A DNA stretch of 64,000 bases from Isoetes taiwanensis (taxonomy: Eukaryota; Streptophyta; Lycopodiopsida; Isoetales; Isoetaceae): NCBI GenBank assembly GCA_021234155.1, contig JAJEKV010000104.1:1929900-1993899 (forward strand), in the 5' to 3' direction. Positions 23,877-33,972 of the stretch are shown one piece after another. Made by a program: the position numbers and the translations under genes. Positions within the stretch are counted from its first letter, which is position 1. Every line of letters begins with the position of its first letter. The notes under the pieces are model-generated. The model was not told where the DNA came from, searched no databases, and saw only the letters and a list, made by a program, of their open reading frames with translations.

Positions 23877-24565
23877 ACCGAGGTAATATGAACGTCCAAG
23901 AGGTACTTCATACATTTGCCAACGCAAAAAAAAAAAAAAAAAAAAAGAAAAGAAAAATCAACCCATACTTTCTTCTGTCTACTATAGTTGAATTGCCATT
24001 TCCTTTAACGAACGTAGACCAAATAATTATCATTTTCAATTGAGATTCTACCATACAATTTCGCTAATTTGTGTAAACACACACTCGTTGATGCCTCCTC
24101 TCTTGACCCCCGCGTGCGTTTCAAATATTGCGTGATAAAAAACCTCACGTTGGGGTTGATCTTGAGGAACTTTTAGATGTATGCAGTTACGCATAGGCAG
24201 GTTGCTTCACTCAGTGGGTTTCCATGCTTACCTTTTGAGATTTTATTCTTGACTGAGATTTTCTGTGCCCCCAAAAAAAGGGTAGGAGATGACGGTGGCA
24301 CTGTGGATTCGAAACTTTGGAATCTAGGGTGGGCATTTGCTGCTCGGTTGGTCAGAACTGGGAGTTCTCACGTGGTGTGTGCCATAGAAGGCAGAACTGG
24401 CGATGGCGGTGGCAGGTATGTGTCTAGGCTGTGTGGTTGTTTCTGTTCTGGAGCATAGGATAAGGAGGAGTCGTGTTGGTTGTTCGGAAGCGCATCTGCA
24501 GTCTTGTGCAAGGGGATTATTTCTATCACACGTAAGCCGGTTCTGTTGCTCTTATTTTGTTTTCC

Positions 24566-25576
24566 ATGTCTTTGAAGAGGGCAGCGAGGAAAGGGAAGGG
24601 TGTTGCTTGCTCTGTCCCTCCTTCTCTGAGTTGTTTAAACATCCGCTCCTCTAATTCTGGAGAGCCTGAGACTGGGGGACATCCTGGTTGTTCTGTTGGG
24701 CAGGATTGGAGTGCTATAGACATCAGTGTGACGTTGGGTTTGTCTGGGCAAGATGTGCCCATGAGTTTTTATGATGCTCTTGTGGGGTTTTGCAATCGAA
24801 GGTGTTTGGCTGGAGCTGTGGCCATGGAGCGTGGTGCGAGTGTTGATCACTTGCATTGCCAGGCTATTTTTAGAGCTCGGTTCAAGAGGTCTAGGGCCAT
24901 GAATGATGCCATAAAAAGGGATTTCAATTGGGTTTCAAAGCAATCTGGTGTGATTTTGGTATGCAAAGCCCTTAAAAACACTCGCCTTCATTGTTTTGAA
25001 GGCATGAAGGATGTTGGAAAAATTCATTATGTTTGTCATCTCCATAATGTGAATGAGGCTGCTATTGAAAAAGGAAAAGATCTGTATTTGAGATGGGGAG
25101 CCGGTGACACGAAAAATATAATTGTGCTTGACACTCTTGAATCGAGCTGCACATTTGTGAATTACCATGGGAACCGTAGATTGACTGCTAGTCTGTTGTA
25201 TACCTTGGCTAGGATGATTCGATCTGGAAAATTTACCTTGTTTAGTTCCTGGATCATCCCTTCGAACACGGCCCATATCAATGAGCATCGTGTCCGGGCT
25301 GTGTGGAGAGTGTTGCTCAATCCTAGTCACTGCATGCCGTCGGATATGTGGACCATTCTATTTGTTTTGCCAGCAGGTTTTGTACCTGTGGAAAGGAATG
25401 GGCCTGGATGGAGGCGGTATTGGGATGATGGTATTCCTGCTGATGAGCAAGACAACTTCTTTGAGGACATACATGGTCGTTCTTATAGTGCAGATAGTCC
25501 TGATGTCGTCATACTTGAGCCTGGCATAGATTACATCCCTATGCACAAGGATGATCGTACCATGGCTGTTGGCTAA
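24566..25576 (+). CDS. Rep-like HUH endonuclease, copy 1 (intact frame, Tyr motif deleted)
   Basis: This is a 336-residue protein. The start is the ATG at 24566, because the homologous copy starts at the matching ATG (32408) with a similar basic N-terminus (MSLKRA versus MRKRAV). It contains a His-hydrophobic-His motif, HLHCQ, at residues 95-99 after AMERGASVD, as in motif II of Rep-type HUH nucleases. Downstream blocks CKALKNTRLHCFEG, HNVNEAAIEKGKDLY and INEHRVRAVWRVLLNP are shared with copy 2. In copy 2 the segment after FEG reads LVVYCLKNFGK, which gives a Y-x-x-K motif III. Copy 1 has MKDVGK there, a four-residue deletion that removes the Tyr. No helicase domain follows, unlike Helitrons. 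Replitron assignment is inference. Copy 1 is probably catalytically dead despite its clean frame. Confidence 0.6.
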   Translation: MSLKRAARKGKGVACSVPPSLSCLNIRSSNSGEPETGGHPGCSVGQDWSAIDISVTLGLSGQDVPMSFYDALVGFCNRRCLAGAVAMERGASVDHLHCQAIFRARFKRSRAMNDAIKRDFNWVSKQSGVILVCKALKNTRLHCFEGMKDVGKIHYVCHLHNVNEAAIEKGKDLYLRWGAGDTKNIIVLDTLESSCTFVNYHGNRRLTASLLYTLARMIRSGKFTLFSSWIIPSNTAHINEHRVRAVWRVLLNPSHCMPSDMWTILFVLPAGFVPVERNGPGWRRYWDDGIPADEQDNFFEDIHGRSYSADSPDVVILEPGIDYIPMHKDDRTMAVG

Positions 25577-25654
25577 TGAACTTGACTGGCTGTTGGTTGT
25601 ACAGTTGAGTTTCTTTATTTTCATGCTTTTGTTTGTTGTATAGTTGCAGGAGTT

Positions 25655-26065
25655 ATGGAGACTGACCCAGAACCAGTTGTTGGCATGGACGAGCCTGTTG
25701 TGTCCTTGCCTGAATCCTTCATTTCATCTGTCGTAGAGGCATCCCATCCCGACCCTGTTGTGTTTTCAGCTGAACCAGAGGCATCATTCTCCGCTCAGGA
25801 GTTTGTTAATAATGTTATTCAGGATGGGACTAAGGCGCATAGGATTGCGGCATCACTGCGTGTACTTAGGCGGCAGCTTAGGGCATTCTATATGTCTATT
25901 GACAGTGCTATATCTGTTGTGGAGTGGGAGCACTTGGGTGTGCCTGTTTCTGAATTGCACGTGTTACGTTCTCATATGAGCCTTGCAAAAGCATTACTTG
26001 TGCAGGAAATACGGCAATTAGATGTGGTCATAAGGCGTGCACAGAGTGGCTCGGCTATGAACTGA
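25655..26065 (+). CDS. Second ORF of the HUH-Rep element, copy 1
   Basis: This frame has 136 codons from the ATG at 25655. It is acidic and Pro/Val-rich at the N-terminus, then helical. The C-terminal half (AASLRVLRRQLRAFYMSID, then LRSHMSLAKALLVQEIRQLD) aligns with copy 2 at 33556-33972 over about 60 residues. An acceptor-like TATAGTTGCAG lies just upstream in copy 1, and GCGCATGCAG in copy 2, so it could be a spliced C-terminal exon of Rep or a separate protein. A coiled-coil or oligomerisation role is a guess from helix content. No known family is recognised. Confidence 0.5.
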   Translation: METDPEPVVGMDEPVVSLPESFISSVVEASHPDPVVFSAEPEASFSAQEFVNNVIQDGTKAHRIAASLRVLRRQLRAFYMSIDSAISVVEWEHLGVPVSELHVLRSHMSLAKALLVQEIRQLDVVIRRAQSGSAMN

Positions 26066-26375
26066 TTTATTTCTATGTTTTGTTAGTTTTTCATTTCCAT
26101 ATGAAGTTCATGAACCTTGATCTGGATTTGTGTTCTAGTGCTTGCAGGAGCACCTTGGTGTTGGGGAGCTCAACTTCCTTCATCTGGTTGAGTGTCCTTC
26201 AACATTGTAAAGTTTCTTTTGAGTTATTAATGTACAGGTGTGGTTATGCTGGTTATGGGAAATGGTTCTTCATAATTGTAAGCAAGCTAAATTTGGTTAA
26301 GGGCACTTATGTTATGGGATGGATTATTATTCATATTTCATTGTGTAAAGTAATGGGGCTAACTTGTTTGATATG

Positions 26376-26480
26376 TTAGCGGGCTTCGGCCCCTGGGCAT
26401 ACCAGACATCCCTCTTGTGGGATGCCTGGTATGCTTGGACGAGCATGGGAATTTATACTGGGGTTCAACTCCCCGGGCTC
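26376..26480 (+). other. 3'-terminal structure of copy 1: hairpin plus T-arm-like module
   Basis: Hairpin arms 26397-26412 (GCATACCAGACATCCC) and 26419-26434 pair at 15 of 16 positions around a 6-nt loop. A tRNA T-arm-like module follows: GGGG, loop TTCAACT (26464-26470), CCCC, extended by T-G and C-G pairs. A GAGC (26441-26444) / GCTC (26477-26480) stem encloses the T-arm. The block starts with TTAGC (26376). The same architecture occurs at 34163-34264. Confidence 0.75.
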
Positions 26481-26490
26481 ATTGTAATTT

Positions 26491-26839
26491 ATGTGGTGGT
26501 TGCTGCTTGAATAATTTGTGAATGAAGTCACATAATATGGTTATGGGATTTATCATTGGGAGGAATTTGAAATGGTATTTTTATAAGGTGAGGTTTTGAG
26601 TGGTTAATATTCTAAGGGGTAGGTCAAACAGAAGGGATTTGACCCCATCTTGACTTCAATTCGAGGGCTGGAATTTGATGAGGTGGAATATGTGATGCAA
26701 TATACTTGCATCCAATGCTAGTGCAAAAAACAATTCTAAGGCCCTATTTCCATGAGCCCAAAAATGCCTTGGGCTTGGAAGCTATGGTGCACCTAAACCC
26801 GTTTCCATGTTGTGTCTGATCCGACCTTGGTGCTTACCT
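26491..26839. other. Spacer between HUH-Rep copy 1 and the CACTA element
   Basis: No gene is seen. GGCCCTATTTCCATGAGCCC near 26740 resembles one end of a PIF/Harbinger-type MITE, but I could not find a partner end. Confidence 0.4.
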
Positions 26840-27034
26840 CACTACAAGGGACAGTCGACCTTCAACGACGTCCAGACGTTGAACAACGACGTCACATCGT
26901 CGAAGAACGACGCCAACGTCGTTGAACAACCTGAACGTCGTTTATCGGCGGCGTCTGATTCGGCGATGTCGCCTCGGCCGCGGCATGGTCCCCGCCAAGG
27001 CGGCGCGGCTTTCTTGTTCGAACACGCCGCGATG

Positions 27035-27600
27035 GCGGACGCCATCGACGCCGAAGCCGAGTCCACCACCATGCGTGGCACGGTCTTTGAGGACAAAAAG
27101 GCACGCCAGCCACCGACACGCCCGCTTTAGCCGATAAACGGCGATGACATGCGAGCCGACGCGGACGCCACAGTGTATGGTGTTGTTATGCTGGCCGCCG
27201 GTTTTCGTGTCTAGACCGCGCACGCCGCGCGTTTATCGACGCCGAGCAAAGCTGAAGCCGTTCACCATGCTCGTGCGTGGCACGATCTTTGTGGACAAGC
27301 CGCACGGCAGTGTGTGGACATCGCGTCCGCGTTTTCGCCGATAAACGGCGACATGCGGCCGACGCGCTGGCCGCGTCGGGCCGTGGCATGGTGCCGCGTT
27401 GCCGGGCACGCTGGAAGTTCAGACACGGTACGTCATTCGCATCGCCGTTTATCGACGCCGAAAGCAAAAAGCCGAAGCCACCACCATGCACAGCGGGTAC
27501 GCGATGCTGTGGACAAGCTGGCACGCCGGCGTGTGTGGACACGTCCGCGTGTCGTCGATCAACGACGTCGCGCAGAGAATGCATTAGTTTGTTTTTGATT
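27035..27600. repeat. GC-rich degenerate tandem repeats, about 205-bp period
   Basis: Three diverged units near 27035, 27230 and 27440 share TTTATCGACGCCGA, GCCGAAGCC, CACCATG and GTGGACAAG-type words. They form the CACTA left subterminal region. They create long overlapping open frames on both strands, which I do not regard as genes. Confidence 0.65.
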
Positions 27601-28002
27601 AAGGTGCAGCCGGTTCGTTTAACCGATCACATCCGGCTTCCGATAATGGCGGTGACATAACGAAACTTGTGCTTGTTTAACATAACGTAAAACAACATAC
27701 AATACAAATAACAAATAAATAAAAAAAAAACTGATTGTTTCCATTCATAAAAAAAAGCTTATACATTACTTATGTCCATCCCGAGGGGCGTGGCGGTTTG
27801 ATGCAACCATTTGCATCATTATCCGCACCATTAACATCTTTTCTCTTTGTTTGGCTCGGTGAGCCATTCTACTACGATCGTTCCCGCGGGAACGCCCGAT
27901 GTTAATGCAATCGAAGCTCCTTTTCACTCATCTTTGCCACGATGGTGAAGCGAGGGTTCTCGGCCCGGGAGAAGCGGGGGGTTCTTTGAGGTGTCTTCCC
28001 TT

Positions 28003-28055
28003 GGAGGAGGAGGAGGAGGAGGAGGAGGAGGAGGAGGAGGAGGAGGAGGAGGAGG
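28003..28055. repeat. (GGA)n microsatellite
   Basis: About 17 uninterrupted GGA units lie within the CACTA element. Confidence 0.95.
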
Positions 28056-28188
28056 ATTACCGCTAGAAGGAACATATCGCCTTGAAGGTGGTCTTTAACT
28101 TGGGATCATTATAGCAAGATAGGCAAGAACACTCAAAAGATAAGAATAACAAAGCGGCCTCTTGATGGATCCACTTATAACGTGGATG

Positions 28189-28230
28189 TAGGGTTAGGGT
28201 TAGGGTTAGGGTTAGGGTTAGTGTTAGGGT
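28189..28230. repeat. Interstitial TTAGGG-type array
   Basis: Seven 6-bp TAGGGT units, one with a variant (TAGTGT), lie inside the CACTA element. The unit is 6 bp, not the 7-bp TTTAGGG usual in plants. Confidence 0.95.
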
Positions 28231-28779
28231 TCGTATTTGGCACCAAAGACCATGCCACGACATGCATGTTGGACACACAAGCACGCGTTAAATGGTTTAA
28301 CGATGTTATGATCATTTGACGTCGTTGAACGGCGTCTTGATCATCGGCGTGGCATCCGAGGGGCATCGGACGCCCCTATCGGCGTGGCATGCACGGGTGT
28401 CAAGCCACATCAGTTACACGTCGTTAAACGACGTTCGAGCTGGTAATTGACGTGGCATATGAGGCGGCATCCGACGCCCCGAGCTGACGTGGCATGCCTG
28501 GATGTCAAGCCACGTCGGCTTGGCGTCGTTGAACGACGTTAATTAGACGTCGATAAACGATGTTAAATATGGCGGGAACCCGCCCGGGTTATTTTTTCCA
28601 TTCCATTGTTATTTTGTCTCATTTGTTTCGGATTTTTTTGCACCCGTGGGTCTTCATAAGGTAAGATCTCTGCTAGTTTGTTAATCTTTGTGGTTTTAGA
28701 GTTAAACACCTCCAAATGCTAATAGATTAGAAGATTGAATCTTGAAAGTATGTTAAAAACTTGAGGGATGTATGATCAA

Positions 28780-28955
28780 GGTACTGGTCGGCTCCATCCC
28801 GAATGGAGAAGACTAGATGTATCGGGTTTATGCACCTTAGAACAGAAGTTTCAATCTTCATAGATTACAAAAGATTTGAAAGGTTGCGTGAATAAGGTAC
28901 TGGTCGATTCCATTTCAAATGGAGAGGACTAGATGTATCGGGTTCAGGCACCCTT
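28780..28955. repeat. Diverged tandem repeat in the CACTA element
   Basis: Two segments beginning near 28778 and 28896 share AAGGTACTGGTCG and GACTAGATGTATCGGGTT, about 118 bp apart. Confidence 0.8.
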
Positions 28956-29111
28956 CAATCAAATGCTTTCTAAATATCATAAATGTTGTATGAATCTAAA
29001 TCTTAAGAAGAAACATTTGATAAAATCTAAAAAAAAACATGGATATTTATATTTATTATATTATTACATGGTTTTTTATTAATATTTTTATTGTTTACTA
29101 GTAAAAACAAC

Positions 29112-29894
29112 ATGGACGAACGTCAGAAGGAATTTGAACGTAAAGTGAGACAGAAAGCTTTGAGAATGTTACATGGCGACTTGCGCAAGAATGTTACCCC
29201 AACAATTGCCACAAATAGTCCAATTAGACCCAGTGGACCGAGTCTTCCTAGAGGCTTTGGTGGTGTGCATGAAATGAATGCCGCCGGTATTACCATAAAC
29301 ATGTTTCGAATGATTAGTTAACTTTATATCTTGATGTTACTTTTTTTTTTTTGCAGTTGTACTTGACAGAGCGGTTATATTGCAATTGTTCGATGTGCAA
29401 AGGACAAATAAAACGGATGAGAAAGACTGTCCTCGACCATGTTGACAAATATGGTGAATGCCCGACAAATCCAGTGCTCTCGGACGCACATGTGGGGTAT
29501 TCCAACGAGGTATAATACACGAATCTCATGAACTCGAATCAACTACTCTCATGTACTTGAATCGACGTCTTAACTTAGTTTGCTTGTATTTTGTTAGGAA
29601 GAAATTGAGAATGAAGTGAGCTCGAAGCAGTATATAGATTTTGGGGTTATGTTGTCATTGGAAGTAGATGATGTTGATACTATGAATGCGTTCATAGAAA
29701 ACCCTACAAAAAGAAAGCCATCAACTTCCTCAAAGAGTATCCCATTACGTGATAGAACTCGTCGTGCAATGGCCGTTGCCAAGATTGGAGGGAATGACAA
29801 TGTTCATCAAAATTGGAATGTACTAGATCATGTAGAAGAAAATAATCTTCCACCTTCACTAGTCCATTTGGTCCAAAATTCTGAGACAAAGATC
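29112..29894 (+). pseudogene. CACTA transposase N-terminal exons (truncated gene)
   Basis: The first exon starts at ATG 29112 (MDERQKEFERKVRQKALRML). The second, 29357-29509, lies between TTTTTTGCAG and GTATAA and encodes LYCNCSMCKGQIKRMRKTVL, then HVDKYGECP. This has the Cys/His pattern (C-x-C-x2-C ... H ... C) found near the N-terminus of plant CACTA TnpD-type transposases. The third, 29598-29894, lies between TTTTGTTAG and GTAAGA. Exons two and three are 153 and 297 bp, both multiples of three. The catalytic part is missing, presumably lost in a deletion derivative. The first exon's donor is uncertain. Confidence 0.5.
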
Positions 29895-30190
29895 GTAAGA
29901 AATTCAATGCATGGCCTAGAGGCAAGCCAATTATTTATGGGGAGCAATTTACATATTGGGGTAGGCAGTACATGATTAAAAACAGTCAGGTCCCCGGTGC
30001 TGGCCTGGGATTATATATTATGACGAATACAAAAGTCAAAGATGGTACGACTGTTCCTTTAATGCCATATGTAGGTCCTGAATATAACTCAGACACTTGG
30101 CATAAATTGAGTAAGCATCAGTGGCGCATGCTCATCTATGGCCTAAATTCAAATGCACGAACAATATCCAAGCCCAGTGACTACGTCGTA
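29886..30190 (+). pseudogene. SET-domain-like fragment inside the CACTA element
   Basis: In a frame different from the transposase exon, the sequence reads FTYWGRQYMIKNSQVPGAGL, then GLYIM and KVKDGTTVPLMPYVG. This matches the start of SET domains (S-x-[IV]-P-G-A-G-L-G-[LF] ... G ... Y-x-G). The downstream NHS and catalytic Tyr motifs are absent, because the frame runs into the right subterminal repeats of the transposon. It is probably a captured host or mobile-element fragment. Confidence 0.45.
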
Positions 30191-30292
30191 ATAGGCGTCG
30201 TTTATCGACGATTAAGCGTCGTTTATCGACGCTCAAACGACGTCTGGACGTCGTAATAGACGTCGTAACAGGGCTTTAATTTTGTAGTGCCT

Positions 30293-31984
30293 AGTCTAGA
30301 AATCATGCACGGGCTTCCGGAAGGGGAGGGGGACCTTCTAAGCAACCCTGGCTAGGCTACTGCCCGTGAGACGAGACGCACCACCGACGGTAGACTCTCC
30401 TACCTGTTCTCCACCGACCTGTTTTTTAGTAAGCTTCGTTGTTGCAGGTAATTCCAACAGAGTCAAGAACTCTGCTGCATGAAAACGAGCCGGAAAAAAC
30501 TTCCCCGACTTGGCCGCACATGGTCAGGCCAAGTCGGAATAGAAGAAGCTCATGGAAAATCACCCTAAGCCATTTGCCCAAGTCCTCCTTCAATTAAGAT
30601 TAAATGGGTTAAATATACCATGACGAATGGGTTTTCCAGACTGGGTCCAAACTACGTAAACAATAGCCACCGCCATGATTGAACCATAGTAAAACTGAAA
30701 GAAATGTCAAGTCCCCAAAAGACACCGCGTATTTTTGTGGTTCGAACAAGGCACCAAATATACTGTGGATATGACCACGAATATGCCGTGAATATCCAAT
30801 GGTTCAATCAGGACGGTGGCCAATATATAAGGCGCGGCGTCTGGGTCGATCATGGTCGTTTCGTGATGCTCATGCTTGACTAAGATGGCTTCGAGGCTAT
30901 CAATGAATGTACCAGTCCCGGCAACCATGAGGCCTCTGTTTCTGCCTCTGTTTCTATTAGTGTACTAGTCTTAGCTATGTACTGCCTCTGCCTCTATGAT
31001 TCTGTTCTTGTAATTATCTACAGTTTTTGAACATCCTAATTATAAACCCAATTAACATCTTCATCAATAAACTACATTTTCCTTAACAAATATCAGAATT
31101 TTCTGTTTATCCAAGTTACTTTGAGTGTTGAGTGTTGGCATAATCAATGAGAGTGTAGCACCAACAGACCACCAAGATCATGACATTGATTGGTACACAA
31201 TACAATGGATCCTTTCTGCAATCATTTTACATTGAATGCATGATGTGAGTAGGCTTGAACTTGATAGCTAATCACATCTAAATGAATGTGCTATTACAGG
31301 ACCAAAGTTTAGGTGCAATGGAAGAAGCAATGTCAAAAGCTTAATTTATAGGCACATGGCAAGGGTCTTGTTCCATGATGAATGCTTTTAGATTTCTCCA
31401 GTAATAAGCCTCAGTTATTACAATATGGTGAGTACCAAGGACAAGAACCACTTGATTCAAATACTATTTTCATATATCCACTTACAACTCTCCTACTCAA
31501 TTACTATTCCAAAAAAGCTTAGCCATTGTATTGTTTATCATATAGTACAAAATAAACATGCTTTGCTCTCCACCAAAATCACTTTCACCGGATTGAACAA
31601 AGTAGGTTCGTTACTTTTGTAGTTAGTAATTATCAGATTCTTTCTCATTTGCCACCTTGGAGATAGCAAATTGTATCTTTTAATGTTCCCAGATTTTCTG
31701 TGTCAATATACACCTCAATTGCATCAATATCTTGATCATATGCATGTAAACATTTCCAAACTTCTTGCGACTTGAGCAAAAGCTCTCAGGGCAATGGATT
31801 GCCACAACGGCTTTAGGGAAATTGTCTTTTTAGTCTGCAAATGACTGTATATTGATAATCATCTGGCAGATTATATACAGTTCACAGCTAGAAAGGGCTA
31901 TCATTTGCTACTTGCACTTCTTGATTACCACTCTAGCTATTCTTGAGACAACCTAATTATCTTGGGCAATTGTTGTTTTGGGTC
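30293..31984. other. Intergenic, no gene seen
   Basis: The sequence is AT-rich. A TATA-like TATATAAGGCG at about 30823 lies upstream of several ATGs without an extended frame. It could be an old promoter or LTR piece. Confidence 0.4.
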
Positions 31985-32407
31985 GAGATTACATAAGGTT
32001 TGGGAAGGTTGAGTGGTGTATTCGTATGGGAAAGGAGTATTTTGCTGATGTCAGAAATTAGGATTTGGGATTTGCTAGGTCGAGGGCTTTTCTTTTTAGA
32101 AGTGCTTTGTTGCCGATGGGGTCGTGGGCGCGTGGAAGGTGATGGAGCAGAGGTGGAGCGCCTTCCCATATGCCGCTGGAGATGTTCGGCATGTCCTCTT
32201 GCAGTCGGAGGTGAGTGCCGCCTTTAAATTTTGTCTTTAAATTTTGGGGCTGTGGCTGTGTGTTCTCCATCATGGTAGTTGTGTTCATCTGTTTGCTCTG
32301 AATTCGCCTTCGCCTGATGGTTGTGTTCATCTGTTTGATGTTTTACCTTATGGAGTGATCCTATGTTGTGGTGTCGGGCCTACAACTGCTATTGGAATCT
32401 AGGTAAG

Positions 32408-33383
32408 ATGCGGAAGAGGGCCGTTAGATGTAAAAAACAAAGTTTGCCTCCTGAGGCCAATTTCTCTTGTATTGATGATGCTTTCTGTGTGGGGAATACG
32501 AAGGGGAGCTGTAAGGGCAGGGGTAGATTAGATATTAAGGACGAGGGCAGTGGCTTGCTGGATGTGAGCCTTATCCTAGGATATGCTAGGAGTGATGTCC
32601 TTCTTAGCATGTTTGACAAACTTGTGGATTACCTGAAGAATGAGACTGTTGCAGGGGATGTGGCCCTTGAGAGGGAATCCGAGCTAGATCATTTGCATTG
32701 TCAGGGAGTGCTCAGAACGATGCTGAAAACACCTCGGGCTGTGAATGCTGCTATCAAAAAGTTCTTTGGTTAGGGATCCCAGAAGCCAGCAGGCATCCTG
32801 CTCATCTGCAAGGCCTTGAAGAACACAAGGATGCATTGCTTCGAAGGACTGGTTGTATATTGCCTTAAGAACTTTGGGAAGCTCCACTTCAAGGTTTGCC
32901 TTCATAATGTGAGTGAGAAATAGATTGAGATGGGCAAAGATCTGTATCTCCTTCATGGTGCAGGTGATCTCAAAAGTGTTATGGTATTGGACAACAAGGA
33001 CTTGCTGCATAGAGCCCTCTGCCTCCCTTGTATACACTGTGTGCCGGATGCTAAGGACGGGGAAGTTTATACTATCTAGCCAGTGGATCTTGCCTACTAA
33101 CTGTGTGTTCATTTCAGAGCATCGTGTGAAGGCAGCGTGGAGAATAACGCTCAATCCATCGCAGGCCATGCCCAATGACATTCGTTGTGTTATTTTTTAC
33201 GTCCTTGTAGGTATGCAATCCGTTGAACGATTGGGTAAGGCGAGGAAGAGATATTATGATGATGCATGCAGCCCTGAAGATGGAGATGAAGGATTTGTTG
33301 ATATTGCTGACGAGGAGTTCAGGCCTGGGATGGAGGGGACGTCGGAGCAGCCTGATTTCATTCCCAGTGACTCCATTGATTAA
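32408..33383 (+). pseudogene. Rep-like HUH endonuclease, copy 2 (stops and a frameshift)
   Basis: The frame starts at ATG 32408 (MRKRAVRCKK). HLHCQG is at 32690-32707 within LERESELDHLHCQGVLR, and YCLK at 32858-32869, giving a plausible motif II and a single-Tyr motif III. It is broken by TAG at 32771, TAG at 32921 and a frameshift near 33015. It then continues to 33383 in another frame with FISEHRVKAAWRITLNPSQA and an acidic tail ending FIPSDSID. Homology to copy 1 runs the full length and the two C-termini align at their stops, supporting the gene boundary. Confidence 0.6.
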
Positions 33384-33555
33384 ACGATGGCTATCAATTA
33401 ATGGCATGCTTGCATTTCTTTGCTTTTCGTTTGCAGCTAGTTATTCCTTTGTATTACTTGATTGTGCCAGTTTGCGAAGACTGAATTCATGCGCATGCAG
33501 GGACATGCCTGTGTCAATGCCTTCTGTTGCCCATCTGGAGAATGGGTAGCAAGAG

Positions 33556-33972
33556 GTGGTGGAGTCCTTCACTCCTCCTGACATGCCATCTGAAGCTACA
33601 CTCCCTCAGGCTCCCTCTGTGGAAAACCTGATTTCCACTAGTCTTCCACATCTTGCTGTGGCATCTGCAAAGGCAGAGCGGGCTCATGTGGCATCTGAGT
33701 TGCTGACCAGTGTTGTGAATATAAACACTCTTGCAGAGACAGTTGCAGCTTCTGTGCGCCTGCTTCGTATGCAGTTGGGGCGCCTATTCCATGAGCTGGA
33801 GGAGACCATTGGAAGTATAGAATGGGATGAAGTTGCGGTGTCGGCGAAGGAGAGGCAAGCTCTCAGGAGCCATATGAACCTGGCACGCGCTTTGCTACTA
33901 TGGGAGTTGAGGCACATTGATCGGTTCCCTCTCAGGCTTCAAAGTCTCCCATGCTGTGGATTCTGCCCCTAA
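33556..33972 (+). pseudogene. Second ORF of the HUH-Rep element, copy 2
   Basis: The frame is open from after a TAG at 33547 to 33972, with no early ATG. An acceptor-like GCATGCAG lies upstream at about 33500. The conserved half reads AASVRLLRMQLGRLFHELEE, then LRSHMNLARALLLWELRHID, matching copy 1. It lies about 170 bp after the Rep stop, against about 80 bp in copy 1. Confidence 0.45.

Larger units (their letters stand above)
21737..24262. repeat. Tandem segmental duplication, copy B
   Basis: This is the second copy of 18578-21103. It carries a truncated Helitron 3' end (21737-22129), a partial LTR (22130-22810), CAACT (22811-22815), the right TIR and the exon-like frame. Homology stops at 24262, directly before the first HUH-Rep element region. 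Confidence 0.95.
24263..26490 (+). mobile_element. HUH-Rep (Replitron-like) element, copy 1
   Basis: The approximate span runs from the end of the duplicated flank to just after the terminal structure. It holds a Rep-like gene (24566-25576), a second ORF (25655-26065) and a 3' structure at 26376-26480. The same order and spacing recur at about 31985-34290, which defines the unit. The exact 5' end is not determined, and no target duplication was identified. Confidence 0.65.
26840..30289 (+). mobile_element. CACTA (En/Spm-type) DNA transposon, 3,450 bp
   Basis: The left end is CACTACAAGGGACAG and the right end TTTTGTAGTG, which reverse-complemented is CACTACAAAA. The element is flanked by a perfect 3-bp target duplication, CCT (26837-26839 and 30290-30292). 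Many copies of an AACGACG/CGTCGTT word, including CGTCGTTTATCGACG palindromes, occur in both subterminal regions, as expected of binding sites for a CACTA transposase. The left part is strikingly GC-rich. The interior holds three transposase-like exons and a SET-like fragment but no complete transposase, so it is non-autonomous. Confidence 0.92.

Noticed and set aside
26441-26480. Functional tRNA gene at the end of HUH-Rep copy 1
   Set aside because: T-arm is present, but a standard 7-bp acceptor stem, D-arm and anticodon arm are not. The long hairpin occupies the place of the 5' half.
26735-26780. PIF/Harbinger MITE next to the CACTA element
   Set aside because: GGCCCTATTT-type end is suggestive, but no inverted partner or TTA/TAA target duplication was found.
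26840-27660. Many long overlapping open frames on both strands in GC-rich DNA
   Set aside because: They coincide with degenerate CACTA subterminal repeats. High GC removes stop codons, and no domain or consistent frame is seen. Foreign (bacterial) origin is also rejected because the region lies inside precise CACTA ends.
28189-28230. True telomere or chromosome end
   Set aside because: Only seven units, interstitial, and inside a transposon with intact ends.
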